A stretch of 58,070 nt of DNA from Haplomitrium mnioides (GCA_049999725.1 JBNGIS010011092.1:1-58070); one strand, 5' to 3'; positions 1 through 11,062 are shown, numbered from the stretch's first letter. The notes: generated from the letters alone by a model not told the origin. Numbers and translations: made by a program.

Positions 1-2
1 AT

Positions 3-258
3 GCATTTTCTGGTCAGTACTTCCCAGAGAAAATAGCAGCAACAAAAAGGAAACGCAAATGCAAGTTACATATTGATATACTTGATTTGACACAAATTAC
101 GATTATGTCCTTTGATTTTCTGCTCACCCAGAAAAACCAATTGAGGAAAACCACTCTAACTACCATTAAAGCAAATCTGTTTGAGTACGAAAGACAAAAA
201 GCCCTCAATCATGAAATGCTTCAAAGAGATTCAAACAGTGTCATTAACACTGAGAAAG
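3..258 (+). pseudogene. C-terminal fragment of the element X + strand gene
   Basis: One open frame from base 3 to the assembly gap gives a protein tail beginning SGQYFPEK and containing a lysine/arginine-rich stretch, then LHIDILDLTQITIMSFDFLL. The same block occurs at 3690-4035 and, split by an LTR, at 21440-21529 and 24446-24639. In copy ii it follows the DUF7869-like region, so it is probably the C-terminus of that protein. Function of the tail is unknown. The basic cluster after the FPEK motif could contact nucleic acid, but that is inference. The fragment lacks any start because the window begins inside it. Confidence 0.6.
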
Positions 259-358
259 NNNNNNNNNNNNNNNNNNNNNNNNNNNNNNNNNNNNNNNNNN
301 NNNNNNNNNNNNNNNNNNNNNNNNNNNNNNNNNNNNNNNNNNNNNNNNNNNNNNNNNN
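259..358. other. Assembly gap (100 N)
   Basis: Exactly 100 N. By comparison with copy iii, where the equivalent interval (24560 to about 25015) is roughly 450 bp, the gap size is a placeholder and some 350 bp are probably missing. Confidence 0.9.
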
Positions 359-559
359 CCATTTTTTACTTTTAGATTCCGATTTAAAAGTCGAAATCTT
401 TTGCATGCGTAGAGTTTTGTGCAGAAATGGAACACTTACAATCTGTTTCCTTGGTTGTAGAAGTGTGAACCCTATGCGCGCATAGACTTTAATTTTCAAG
501 CCAAACGTACAATGTACAAAAACTTTTCTACCGAACCTAAAACCTAGCTTCTTGTCAGT

Positions 560-850
560 CTTTCTTTAAGAATGTTGTGGTTGTGAGTTCGGATTCCTAT
601 GCGCGTATAGACTTTGGGGTGGAGTGTTCAGATGGTGCGTTTGGATTCCTAGGCGCGCCTCGAGTTTCAGGCAGAGTGTTCAGTTGGTGAGTTTGGATTC
701 CTATGTGCACATGGACTTTGGGGTGGAGTGTTCACCTGTTGAGCTTAGATTTCTCAACGCGCCTAGTCTTTGGAGTGGAGTGTTCACATGTTGAGCTTGG
801 ATTCCTATGCACGCATAGACATTAGGTCGGAACTCCACGCCTTCCAAAAG
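560..850 (+). repeat. Minisatellite of element X copy i, about five units of 52-54 bp
   Basis: Units share the pattern GGATTCCTATGCGCGCATAG, then ACTTTGGGGTGGAGTGTTCAGATGG. The centre of each unit is a perfect or near-perfect palindrome (for example AGGCGCGCCT at 651-660). An isolated 14-bp perfect palindrome CTATGCGCGCATAG is at 472-485. Related arrays lie at 4600-4790 and 25215-25345 at the same place in the other copies, so the array is part of the element. Confidence 0.8.
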
Positions 851-1708
851 CTCTACTTCTCTTGCTTAACTCTTAAGCTTCTTCATATAAAGACAACCGC
901 TTACAACTTTGTTTGTACACAAGTTCTAGACTCTCTTGTAGATCTTGAGACCTTTGTTTGCTTGAATCAAGTCTAAAACTTGAACACGTTTCTTGTTTAC
1001 AATCTTAATGCAATCTCCTTAGCTACTACCTTTTTTTTATTGAGAACTATGATATGTTTCTGTAAACGCTTCGTTGAACTGTGAAATATTTTTAATTGCT
1101 GGAACCTTTTTGAAAGCCTACATTCACTTTTGCTTGCATGGATTTTCAACTTAATTTGAAAGCTTCCTTTCTTCTTGACATTTTAATTGAACCTCCTAAA
1201 TGGATGCAATGTTTCTTTTTGTTTGTTTTTTTGTTTACCATTGCAAACTCATTCCCTTGACTTCTAATCTCCTTAAGCTTTTTCCTTGTGTTTTGTAATA
1301 TTTTTCCAACAAAAAAGTTTGAAAGAGCACCATATGTACGTGCGCCTCAAGTTTGTACAATCAAACATATTTCAAAATAATTTGTTTGAACGTGTATTTA
1401 AACTTTTGCGCTTAGAATTGTAATCAATGATAAATGTAATCTTTTTGATGAAAACTTACCGTAATTTTTATGATTTAAAAAAAATTCGAGTTTTCAAATG
1501 TTTTTGTAAAAACTAGTAATATTGATTGATTTTGCATAACAAAATTGACTTTTGCTCTATTATGGTTGCTGAAATGACCAAAAACAAACCCAAAAAACTC
1601 ATGTACTTTTTGTTTTTAAAAATTAACCTCGTTTTGATGTTTTTTGATATGAAAAATCACAAATTTTCCCAAAAAACAAAAGTTTCTGTTTTGAGTAGCC
1701 TGTTCTTA
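851..1708. other. AT-rich noncoding tail of element X copy i
   Basis: No coding potential. The stretch aligns by eye with 4790-5631 and 25346-25867, including TCATGTACTTTTTGTTTTTA and the closing TTTTGAGTAGCCTGTTC. It runs into the right terminal inverted repeat. Confidence 0.6.
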
Positions 1709-1727
1709 GTTCAAAGTAGTGGCTGTT
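1709..1727 (-). repeat. Right terminal inverted repeat, element X copy i
   Basis: Reverse complement reads AACAGCCACTACTTTGAAC. It is identical to the right end of copy iii and matches the left end of copy iii at 17 of 19 positions. Confidence 0.75.
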
Positions 1728-2274
1728 ATAGGGTCTATTGTTTTAAGTTTCAATCTTAACCTTATCTATAGTCAAAAAAAGAGAGAAAATGAATTTGATT
1801 CTTGGTGGTGACCTTAGCCTTGCAACAAGTTTTGCTTATGTTGCTTTAAATCAAGAGCCATTTTCAAGAAAAACAATAGCAAGAATCATTTTTGTTGTTT
1901 GTAAATCCTATGCGCGCAAAGGATTTGTTCTTGTTTCTTTTAAAACCAGTCGCAACAACAGTCACAACAAGTTATAATGTTGGTATTGTTGTATTGGTTC
2001 TATACGCGCATGTGATCATTTGTCATCTCCACTCATTCTAAACACTCAGAGGATATGTTCTAGTTTGCAACCTTTAGTTAGCAAATCTTGTTTTTCTCTT
2101 CTTGAAACTTTTGTTTATTTTAAGTCAAACAAAATTTTCTTTTGACAAATTACCTAAAGTTTATTTTTAATCTTTTACAAAGTTTTCACTTCTACTAATT
2201 CAAACATTTGTTTAAGATGGCTTGAATGTTCTTAGTACTTGAGGTTGTGTTTTGAAGTTACAAGTATCGACATA
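1728..2274. other. Unassigned AT-rich spacer
   Basis: I see no gene here. The stretch holds two more palindrome-like words of the TGCGCGCA type (CCTATGCGCGCAAAGG near 1908 and CTATACGCGCATG near 2000). It may be a remnant intron or 5' part of element X copy ii, but no left terminus was found. Confidence 0.4.
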
Positions 2275-4035
2275 TGTTTTATTGAACTACTTTTGTGTCC
2301 TTCATGCTTTGTGATGATGCAATCAAATATAATTGCCACCAATAAATGAAAGAAAGAGCAAAACATGCAAACTGTTATGTCGATGGTTAAAAGTACTTGG
2401 AAATGGTCATTGATAGAATAGATCATAAGAAAAATGCTATTCCACATTGGCTTTTGCCACAAAAAAACATAGATAAAGATTGTTTGGTGGGTGTGCATGT
2501 TGTTGGTGTCTTAATATTCAATGATGCTCTTTCTTCGAGGGTCTTCTTAACATACAGAAACTTGAGAAGCGATTCTAATTTGACAGTTAACATGCTTAAC
2601 AAAATATTATGTGACTTTAAAAGGCCGCTGCTTCTAACTTTGTATCTTCAGTTGGACAACACGACACGAGAGAATAAGAATTCTATTCTATTTGGATATC
2701 TTAGTTACCTTATTGCTAAGAATGTTGTTTTTTGAAAAATCAAGGTGGGATTTCTCATGGTTGGCCATACTCATGATCAAATTGATCAAATGTTCAACCG
2801 ATTCTCGAAACATTTGAAATATGTCAAAGCTTTCACGATTACGAGTCTGAGTGAGGCACTTTAATTATCTTATAATCTGAAACCTCAAGTAACTCTTTTG
2901 CTGGAAACTTGGGATTTCAAAATTTTTCTTTAGCAACGTCCCTCTTTGGTTCAAAGGATATATGATATTACCTTTAATCAACAATTCAAATTCCAGTTAA
3001 ATGATTCAAAGACAAAGATTTGGAGCAAATAGTTTACAATAGATGAATTTTTGCTACCTCCAGATGGTATTTGTCAACTCAAATGCCTACCTGAAGTGAA
3101 CAGAGAAATTTTGAGTTCAATGTTGATTCCTCTCAAGGTATATTCTAAAATCAAACAATCTCAAAAGGAAGAAAGAGAAGTAGATGTTGGGAAAGTGGTA
3201 TTTTCAATAAGGGACAACATAAGTGAGAGCTTCTACAAGTTCTTTACAGATTTTGATATTCAATGGTGGAATGACTTTTTTTTGCTCAACAAGAGATTAT
3301 GGTCTACATCTTTGAAAAACAAAATGAGGACTTGAAGCAAAATTTACCTTTCCACCTTTACAATCGTCAAACACTTGTAATGATTCTCAAAATGTTCATC
3401 GAGGTTCTCAACTTGATGCTCAACAGACAAAAGAAGATACTCAAGTACAACAAATACTTTCTACACATTGAGCAATCTATGATGGAGCACTTGGTATGTG
3501 AGAAGAGACTCATTCGCACAACACTTGATACGGGAATAAATTTGGAAATCTACATGAGATGAAAGCTAGAATGTTTATTTGTGTTGTTGCATCTTTGGAT
3601 CCAAAGGGCAGATTGTTGTGGGTTGCTAAAGTTTTGAAAGTTTTTTCATTTAATGAGGAAGATCCCCCAAACCCAAAACGAGTACATGTTCAATGGTTTG
3701 CTTGTCAAGCTAAGGATGCATTTTGTGGACAATAATTTCTAGAAAAAATAGCAACAACAAAAGGGAAACACAAATCCAAGCTACATATTGATGTAATTGA
3801 TGTGACACAAATCACAATTCAGTCTTTTGATTTTCTTCTTATTCAAAAAAATCAATTGAGAAAAACCACTCTAGATACTATTAAAGTAAATCTATTTGAG
3901 TACAAAAGAAAAAAAGCCCTCAATCTTGAAATGTTTTAAGGAGATTCAATTAGTGTCAATAATACTGATATAGATCAAGTAAATCTTGATGAATCTTTTG
4001 AAGCTGAATCTGAAGAAGTTGAGACGAGTGACTAA
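2275..4035 (+). pseudogene. DUF7869-like protein of element X, possible transposase
   Basis: Broken + strand gene. The best stretch (2397-2900) reads VHVVGVLIF, then LYLQLDNTTRENKN, then after one stop VGFLMVGHTHDQIDQMFNRF. From memory this matches the conserved core of plant and animal proteins labelled DUF7869 (a D-N...EN pair followed by GHTHEDIDQ). The spacing of acidic residues in (Q)LDN and ENKN looks like a DDE-type nuclease core, which would make it the transposase; that is inference. Downstream pieces at 3051-3335 and 3299-3562 lie in different frames. A C-terminal part (about 3560-4035) contains ASLDPKGRLLWVAKVLKV and PKRVHVQWF and ends at TAA 4033-4035. Several stops and frameshifts make it nonfunctional. 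Confidence 0.6.
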
Positions 4036-4599
4036 AGTAATTTAAGAATTTTTTGTTATATTGTGTAATTTAAGATTATTATTTTTTAAAATACGTGAGA
4101 ATTTTTTGAAGCAATTGTTGAATTTTTCTGTCATCTTGAACTTTTAATTGTAAATCATTCCAAGTTGAATATTATTCTCTTTAAATGAAACTTAAATCTT
4201 TAATTAATATTCTCATTTGCTTTGTAAAATTTTTTCTTCTCTAAAATATAAGTATGTTGTTTCTAAATTTTGGTGTTTTCTAGAAAAATTTAAGGTTGTT
4301 GTATTGATCTGCCCAAATTGACTACCTATTTTTTGCTTGTAAGGACTTTGAAGTATAACTTAAAACCTTTGGCGCACTTTGACTCAGATGTAGAGCTTTG
4401 TACCCATTTTACTTTTAGATTCCGAATTAGAAATCAAAATCTTTTGCATACGTAGAGTTTGTTGCAAAAAATAAAACATTTACCGTTTGTATCCTTGGTT
4501 GTAAAAGTGTGAACCCTATGCCATATAGACTTTGATTCGCAAGTCAAAACATTGTGCATACAAAAACTCTTATGAGGAAACTAAAACCTAGGTTCTTGT

Positions 4600-4790
4600 A
4601 GTCTTTGTTGTGGAGTGTTCAGATGGTGAGTTCAGATTCCTATGTGCATATTGACTTTGGGGTGGAGTGTTCAGATATTGAGCTTGGATTTCTAGGTCCG
4701 CATAGACTTTGGGGTGGAAGTCCAAGCCATCCACAAGACGCGCATAGACTTTGGGGTGGAAGTCCAAGGCATCCACAAGTTCCACTTCTT
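4600..4790 (+). repeat. Minisatellite of element X copy ii
   Basis: Three to four units of the GACTTTGGGGTGGA family with CGCATAG cores, including a shorter local period of about 36 bp (ACGCGCATAGACTTTGGGG, AAGTCCAAGCCATCCACAAG). It stands where copies i and iii have their arrays. Confidence 0.75.
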
Positions 4791-5631
4791 ATATACAACC
4801 CTCAAGCTTCTACATACAAAGATTACCAATTACAACTTAGTTTGTTCACAAGTCATATGCTCTTTTGTAGATATTGAGACTTTTTTTGGTTGAATCAAGT
4901 CTAAAACTTGGAGATGTTTCTTGTTTACACTCTTAATTCAATCTCCTTAGCTATTGTCTTTTTGATTTTGAACTATGATACATTTGTGCATATGTTTTGT
5001 TGAATTATGAAATATTTTAAAAGGCTGAAACTTTTTTTTAAAACCCACTTTAACTTTTACGTGCATAGATTTTCAACTACAAGTGAAAGCTTTTTTCTTG
5101 CTTGAACTTTAAAATAGAGCTCCTAACTCCATGCAATGTTTCATTTTCTTCAATTCTGTATCTACGATTGTAAACTCATTCCCTTGACTTCTAGTTTGCT
5201 TGGGCTTTTTCTTTATGTTTTGTAATTTTTTTCCAAAGAAACATTTCAAAGAGCACCATGTCTATGCGCAAATAGAGTTTGTACAATCAAACATATTTTA
5301 AAATATTTTTTGTGATATGTATTTCAATTTTTGGGCTTTGAATTGTAATCAATGATAAATGCAATTTTTCGGTAAAAACTTGCTATAATTTTTGTCTTTT
5401 GACTAGATTCAAGTTTTCAAATATTTCCATAAAAACTAATAATGTTGTTGGATTTTGCATATTGAAATTGACTCTTGCTCTATCATGCTTGTTGAAACGG
5501 CCAAAAAACATCCTCAAAAACTCATGTACCTTTTGTTTTTAAAACAATAACCTCAATTTTTATGTTTTTTGAGGTCCAAAATCACAAATTTTCCAAAAAA
5601 AAAAGTTCATGTTTTGAAGAGCCAGTTCCTG

Positions 5632-5650
5632 GTTTAAAGTGAGAGCTGTT
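5632..5650 (-). repeat. Decayed right terminal repeat, element X copy ii
   Basis: Reverse complement reads AACAGCTCTCACTTTAAAC. It aligns with AACAGCCACTACTTTGAAC, with substitutions mainly in the centre. Sequence after it is unrelated tandem DNA. Confidence 0.6.
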
Positions 5651-6590
5651 GGATGAGGATTTGTCCAACACACAATGATTTTTTTTAAATTTTTGTTGTC
5701 CAACTCCTTGATCACTACAATGTTTGATGAATAAAAACATTTTGTTCTCATCAGCCACTTGACTCACCAAAAATGATATCGTCCAATGAACCTCCAACTC
5801 ACCGATGGCAATATTGTTTGACGAGTAAAGGCTATTCAGAATTGTTAGCCTCTAGACTTACTGATTTTGAAAGTGTGTGAGGCACAAAGAAAGTCTTGCA
5901 TCCTATGTCAATGAATCGCCTAATCACTACAGTGTCCAAAGAGCGAAAACCTTTTGTTCTTGTCTACTAACCGACTCATAGACGATTATTTCATCTAACA
6001 CACGATGATTTTTTGAGTTTTTTGTCGCTTGACTCTTTGATCACCACAGTGTCCAAGGAACAAAAACATTTCATTTTTCTCAACTATCTAGCATACCCAA
6101 GACAATATTATATGAAGAATGAACCTTTTATAAAAATCTACAATGCCTCACTAGCTGATGACAATATTGTCCTTTAAACAAACACTATTCAAAATTGTTT
6201 GCTACTAAACTGATCGATTATGAAAATATGTGAGGCATGAAGAAAATGTTGTGTTCTCCACCCTCCAACTCCTTGAGCACTACAGTATTTGACAAAAAAA
6301 TAGATTTTTCTCTTGTTAGCTGTAATACTTACCCAAGACAATGTCGTCTGATGAATGAAACCCAACAAAAATCTATGCCACCCTACTCATTAATAGCAAC
6401 ATTGTCTGACAAACAAACATTGTTTGAAATTGTCGAACGTTAGACTCACCGATTTCAAAAATGTGCAAGTCACAAAGAAAGTTTTGCATTCTTTGTCACT
6501 CAACTTTTTAATCACTACAATATCCTACAAACAAACACTTTTCATTCATATATTTGCTCAATTCAAAGATGATGATATCATGTGACATCC
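5651..6590. repeat. Degenerate long-period tandem array
   Basis: A recurring block starts with ATCACTACAGTGTCCAAAG or a variant, followed by AAAACATTTTGTTCTC and a GACTCACC/AACTATCTAGC motif. It appears near 5710, 5930, 6040, 6275 and 6510. Linker motifs such as ATTGTCTGACAAACAAACA and GTGTGAGGCACAAAGAAAG recur between blocks. Spacings are irregular (about 110-240 bp), so the array is old or composite. No coding signal. Confidence 0.6.
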
Positions 6591-6602
6591 AATTTTCCAA
6601 TA

Positions 6603-7076
6603 TGTAGTAGTACAAACATGATGTTGAGCTATATATAAAAAATAGAGAGGAGTGAAGGAAGTGGTAGAGGGTCACTTTTAAGGTTGAAATCATTTTAATG
6701 TTACTTTCCTTTGAAGTTACTCTAAGTAAAGTGATATAAGGCTACTTTTAAGGTTGAAGTGAGATACAATTACTTACCTTTGAAGTTACTTTTAGAGAAG
6801 TAAAATAAGATCACTTTTAGGGGTGAAATTGGAAGTGACTTGAAAGTGAATGAAGGGGGATGACACCTTCTTCTCTTGTATATATAAAAACGCTTCATAG
6901 CCCAACTTATCATTTTACAATTCCTCTCAAATCAATTGGGTTCTTTGGTTGTTTGGCTTTTGCTTGCACTCTTGGTCTTAAGTTGGGCCTTGAGTTGCAT
7001 TTGGTTGAAGAACTTTATTAGAGTTCACTATGAATTCTTACTCATTTAGAGTTTTTCTTTGAGTTTTTTATATTAG
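6603..7076 (+). repeat. 5' LTR of G1
   Basis: Starts TGTAGTAG. It contains three diverged copies of a 40-50 bp block (CTACTTTTAAGGTTGAAGTG near 6660, 6750 and 6810) and a TATA-like TTGTATATATAAAA at about 6875-6890. The 3' boundary is placed before a primer-binding-like TGTTAGAGCTACGG at 7077, which resembles the initiator-tRNA-Met site TGGTATCAGAGC. Confidence 0.75.
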
Positions 7077-7109
7077 TGTTAGAGCTACGGTTCTTTTTAG
7101 TGGTGAGTT

Positions 7110-7880
7110 ATATGAAGAATCAAGGAGTAGTGGTTCAAGCGATGCAACAACTTAAACATCTTTCACGCCTTTTAGAAGTGAGAATGAAAGGAAGAACAAC
7201 TTTTTAAGACAAAGAGAGTTATGAGCGATTTCCAACGCCAAAAAACATATGATTGGAAGACAATTTGTCGTGCGTCTGATAACTTTATATTCAATTATGA
7301 GCAATAATTTGAAGCTACAAATATGAGAATAGATGGTCGAGGAATTTTGTTTGTAGCAAGTTAGTTATAAGGAGTTGCAAAGACTTGGTGGAGATGTCAA
7401 ATAGAATAAGCACAACGTGAATTTTTTTGCTCTTATTATTTCTTGGTGTGAATTCAAAGATGCAATGATTTCAAGATTTAGGGTTTTAAATGCTTCAAAA
7501 GTAGCAAGAGATTGATTGGTCAAATTGAAGCAACTTAGTACAATGAGAAGCTATACTACACAATTTTATAATACAATTATGCAAATTCTTGATATAAATG
7601 AAGAAGCACTAGACCACTTTGTTTAGAGACTAAAGCCTAGTCAATTAGAAGAAGAAATGCACATTACGGAGTGGTATAACTCATTACTTATTGTTATAGA
7701 AGCTAGGTTAAGCTCTCAACCATTCGAACGACTTACTCAAAACTTCATTAGCTTAAATGGAATTAAAAGCTTGACAAGTATTCAAAGTACTTTGTTCTAT
7801 CTTGATAGTATGATTGAGAAGCACTCTTGTAGAATGTTGGTAGATTGCGGTTTATATACAATGTTGGTAGATTGAGTTAT
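7110..7880 (+). pseudogene. G1 gag, with protease remnant at its end
   Basis: Translations in several frames give the hallmark of retrotransposon capsid proteins: AKTWWRCQ, then LISWCEFKDAM, then LKQLSTMRSYTTQFYNTIMQ and FVxRLKPSQLEEEM. The part near 7810-7875 (MIEKHSCRMLVDCG) matches the protease start of G2 (MIEEHSCRMLVDSG at 34351), where the active-site triad is D-S-G. In G1 it is D-C-G followed by a stop. Many stops and shifts; nonfunctional. Confidence 0.7.
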
Positions 7881-7949
7881 ATATTGAGAAAATCCATATA
7901 TTTTGATCACACCCATTATAGACTTGAGTTAGAATGGAGGAAAATTTAC

Positions 7950-8860
7950 AGCTAGCTCAATGATATGTAATACTTTGAAAGAGTTTGCGGATATGTTTCC
8001 AAAAGATTTGCCAAATAGGCTACCAAATAACCAAAAAATACTTTTTTTCTCATTGAGTTGATACTAGAAAGTACTTCCTATAATCGACCTATAAATCGGT
8101 TGTCACTACAAGAACTAGAAGAGCTTCAAAAGACCTTGACAAATCTTCATGAGAAGGATTTAATTCAATATAGTACTTTGCTTTGGGCAGCACTGGTGTT
8201 CTTTGTATCAAAAAAAAGATAATGGATTTTATCTTTGTACAGATTATCACAACTTGAACAATCAAACAGTGAAGAATGCCTATCTTATACCACATATTGA
8301 TTTTTTTGGATCAATTAAGTGATGCGCAATTTTTTTCTGAGTTGGATCTTCAAAGTAGCTATTGGCGAATTCCTATCAAGCCAAGTGATGTGCCAAAGAT
8401 AGTATTTTTCATAAGATATGGGCATTTTGAGTATAAGGTTCTTACATTTGGTCTTGATAATGCTATGGTGATATTTATGGATCAAATACATCAAGTTTTT
8501 GATGGGTTATTGGATAAGTCAGTGTTGGTATTCTTGGATAATATCTTTATCTTTAGTAAGAGTGAAGTTGAGCATCGTGATCATCTCAAAGAAGTATTGC
8601 AAAGATTGCGTAATTAGAAGTTTTATTGCAAGAAGTCTAAGTGTGAGTTTTGGAAGCAAGAGGTGACTTATCTAGGGCATAAAGTGTATGTAGATGGCAT
8701 CAAGATAGAGGAACAAAAAATTAAGGCTATTATGGAGTGTTCATCGCTAAATGAAGCAAAGAATGTCCGAGCTTTCAATGGATTAACAAGTTTTTATCGA
8801 TAATTCATTCATTCATTACTATGTTTATATTACTGCACTGCTTATGAATCTACTAAGAAA
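7950..8860 (+). pseudogene. G1 reverse transcriptase
   Basis: The frame at 8276-8617 carries the central gypsy reverse transcriptase: FSELDLQSSYWRIPIK (motif A region with its Asp), YGHFEYKVLTFGL, then VFLDNIFIFSKS in place of the usual F/Y-x-D-D box. The second catalytic Asp reads Asn. It continues KFYCKKSKCEFWKQEVTYLGHKV after one stop. Upstream, 7960-8260 encodes the N-terminal finger region in pieces. Closest relative in the window is G2 on the other strand. Confidence 0.8.
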
Positions 8861-9410
8861 CAATGCAAAGTTTCAATAGACAAACAAAGAGCAAAAGGCA
8901 TTTCAACAACTCACTGATGCAATATCTTCTCATCTAATTCTACAACCACATGATTTAAAAGCACATTGTATAGTTGATTTTGATGCATCTTAATTTGCTA
9001 TTGGAAAGGTGTTATAATAAGAGTTTGAGAATGGACTTCATCCAACTGCCTTCATGCTATGTCGATTAAATGCAACAGAGAGAAACTATTCTACAAGGGA
9101 TAAAAAGCAGCTAGCAATGGTTAATGCTACAAATGTTTGGAGATACTAACTTTTGGGGAAACTTGTACTTATACGCATTAATCACAAGCCCTTGCTACAA
9201 CCAATTGACTTGGAAAATATGACAAGTCGTCATCATCGATGGGAAGATCAGTCATAGTTTGTTGATATCAAGTTGGAGTACAAGCCAAGAAGGTCTCATA
9301 CTATTCCAAATACTTTATCACAATGGCCAAATCATCAAATAAATATATTGGAAGTAACAAATGTTAGTATGTTATATCTTGATGAAGTATCAAGTGAAGA
9401 ATTTTGACAA
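8861..9410 (+). pseudogene. G1 RNase H region, heavily decayed
   Basis: Conceptual translation in shifting frames still aligns with the G2 RNase H (32430-32930): residues around SSNSTTT, REKLFYKG and the connection ending NTLSQWPNHQINILEVTNVS. No frame stays open for long, so domain limits are approximate and rest mainly on collinearity with G2. Confidence 0.55.
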
Positions 9411-10200
9411 AAACTTTAAAAAATGCATTTTTTAATCTTGTTTGGGCACGTCTCATAGTCAATGATTGTGAGTGTCATACTTTTTTCATTCGGGATGGTA
9501 TTCTCTATTGAGATAATCAATTATGTTCTACAGTTTGATGCACTTTGAATGGCTCGCTTATAAGAAGCACATAACATTCCAATCTCTAGGCATCTTGGAG
9601 TAGACAAGACTATGAAGTCACTTCAACATACTTAATGGTGGCCAAACCTAGCTCAAGACAATCATGCTTTTGCTTGCTCATATAAAATTGTCAACAAAAC
9701 AAGGCTTCAAATCAAAAAACCTGTTGGATTTCTTAACCACTACTGATACCTACGGTCTGTTGAGATCATATAAGTTTGGATTTTGTCACTTCATTCACAA
9801 CTACGCCTTGTGAGTTTACTACTATTGTGGTGTTTGTAGACAAGCTCAACAAATAGATTTACTAAACAGCCATAATGGATGCAATAGATGCTCTTCAATT
9901 GGCCAAAATTTACTTTGATACAATTTTTTGCTATCATGAAATACCCAAGGTGTTAATATGTAATAGAGATCCACAATTCAAAAGGAAGTTTTGGCGAAAG
10001 TTGTTTTTTTTGGTACCAAACTATCAATGTCTATGGCTTGTCATCTTCAAACAGATTGGCAAACCAAGCACGCTAATCACACTGTAGAGGATATGCTTTG
10101 AGCATTAATCAATGTTCATCACACATATTAGAATAGTTTCTTACTGACTGTGGAGTTTGTATACAACAACTCTAAACAAGTACTAAAATTTCTCCTTTCT
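9411..10200 (+). pseudogene. G1 integrase core
   Basis: Fragments include a degraded zinc-binding region (KKHITFQSLGILG, and NCQQNKASNQK with the CQQNK half of the HHCC finger). The catalytic core piece at 9875-10087 reads LAKIYFDTIFCYHEIPKVLICNRDP followed by FKRKFW. In related integrases this contains the second catalytic Asp in ISDRDPRF; here that part reads ICNRDPQF. Stops and shifts separate the pieces. Confidence 0.7.
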
Positions 10201-10252
10201 TTCTTAATTTAGGTCAATATCCTCTTCTAATATTCTAAATATTTCCACCTTT

Positions 10253-10777
10253 TTGTCTCATTTATCTTCTTCTTTGCAAGATATCCAAAATCATCTTGTT
10301 ATTGCTCAAAATTGGCAAAAACAATATGTTGATAAACATCGTTATGATTTCTCTTATGTTTTAGGTGACAAAGTTATGTTTTCTACTCACAATCTCCTTT
10401 TGTCTTTAAATACTCAAGGATATATGCTATCTCTTGCTTGGATTGGTCTTTTCTCGATTTCTCAAGTTATTTCTTGCATTGCATACAAACTTGATCTTCC
10501 TCTCCATATGAAGATTCATCTTGTGTTCCATGTCTCTAAACTTAAGCCTTTTGTTTCTAGTCCATCTTCTTTTCCAAATCATGTTCAAATTTCTCTTCTA
10601 TATATAGTTCTTAATGATCACGAAGAATATGAAGTAGACCACATTTTGGCAAAGCGAGTTCTCAAATGTGAGCGACACCATCAAGTTCAATATAAAGTTT
10701 TTTGGAAGGGCTATCCGCTTCATGATGCTACATGCGAGAAATGTTCTAATCTTGAGAATACTCAAGAGGCTATTTGA
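10253..10777 (+). pseudogene. G1 integrase C-terminus with chromodomain
   Basis: A 174-residue open frame. Residues 1-110 resemble the integrase C-terminal region of chromoviruses (DKHRYDFSYVLGDKVMFSTHNL, KIHLVFHVSKLKPF). Residues 123-172 form a chromodomain: YEVDHILAKRVLKCERHHQVQYKVFWKGYPLHDATCE (cited in part), with the aromatic/WKGYP core intact and the usual TWE changed to TCE. Chromodomains of this kind are thought to guide integration to marked chromatin. The frame starts inside the protein and is cut from the rest of pol by shifts. Confidence 0.85.
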
Positions 10778-10832
10778 TTGTTTGAAACTGTTGGTTATGA
10801 GGAGGATGTTATTGATTAGAAGGCGGAGATTA

Positions 10833-10998
10833 TGTGGTAGTACAAGCATGATGTTGTGCTATAAAAAAGAAAACAGAGAGGAGTGAAAGAAGTGGTAGAG
10901 GGCTACTTTTAGAGTTGAAATCATTTTACGGTTACTTGCCTTTGAAGTTACTTTAAGTGAAGTGGTATAAGGTTACTTTTAGGATTGAAGTGGTATAA
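10833..10998 (+). repeat. Truncated 3' LTR of G1
   Basis: Starts TGTGGTAGTAC after the purine-rich AGAAGGCGGAGATTA, a likely polypurine tract. It matches 6603-6770 and stops at TATAA (10994-10998), immediately before the TGTAGTGG start of the G3 LTR. TATAA is the probable target duplication of G3; its partner was lost with the 3' end of G3. Confidence 0.75.
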
Positions 10999-11062
10999 TG
11001 TAGTGGTCACTAACTTTAATAAGCAATAACTAAAAATGAAAGTAAGATAAAGAGTCAACTAT
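10999..11062 (+). repeat. G3 5' LTR, first part
   Basis: Starts TGTAGTGGTCACTAAC and aligns with the intact solo LTR at 48722-48784 (TGTAACGGTCATTAAC...GTCAACTAT). It breaks after CTAT, where element X copy iii begins, and resumes at 25887 with CTATGTCTAGAAAGC. In the solo LTR the two halves are contiguous, which serves as an empty site. Confidence 0.85.

Larger units (their letters stand above)
1..1727 (+). mobile_element. Element X copy i, right-hand part
   Basis: This is the 3' part of a DNA-transposon-like element whose left part lies outside the window. It matches copy ii (about 2275-5650) and copy iii (11063-25886) in the same order: C-terminal coding block, AT-rich tail, 52-54 bp minisatellite, then more tail. 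The right end at 1709-1727, read on the other strand, is AACAGCCACTACTTTGAAC, the same terminal sequence as the right end of copy iii. The flank after it is ATAG. No left terminus is visible, so transposon class is inferred from copy iii. Confidence 0.75.
2275..5650 (+). mobile_element. Element X copy ii, left end lost
   Basis: Second copy of element X. It contains the only DUF7869-like coding block of the window, then the shared C-terminal block, tail, minisatellite (4600-4790) and a right end at 5632-5650 (TTTAAAGTGAGAGCTGTT, a decayed version of the copy i and iii ends). The left boundary is approximate because no terminal inverted repeat is recognisable. The divergent methyltransferase gene of copy iii is absent here. 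Confidence 0.65.
6603..10998 (+). mobile_element. Ty3/gypsy chromovirus G1, 3' LTR broken
   Basis: The 5' LTR starts TGTAGTAGTACAAACATGATG at 6603. A matching 3' LTR starts TGTGGTAGTACAAGCATGATG at 10833 and breaks off at 10998, where the LTR of element G3 begins. Gag, protease remnant, reverse transcriptase, RNase H, integrase and a C-terminal chromodomain follow in Ty3/gypsy order. A later piece of the same LTR, in the same orientation, appears at 30556-30650 beyond G3. That is consistent with G3 having inserted in the 3' LTR and a deletion having removed the rest. Confidence 0.85.

Noticed and set aside
4588-4785. - strand frame with repeated VDALDFHPKVYA-type residues
   Set aside because: Translated minisatellite of element X; no support as a gene.
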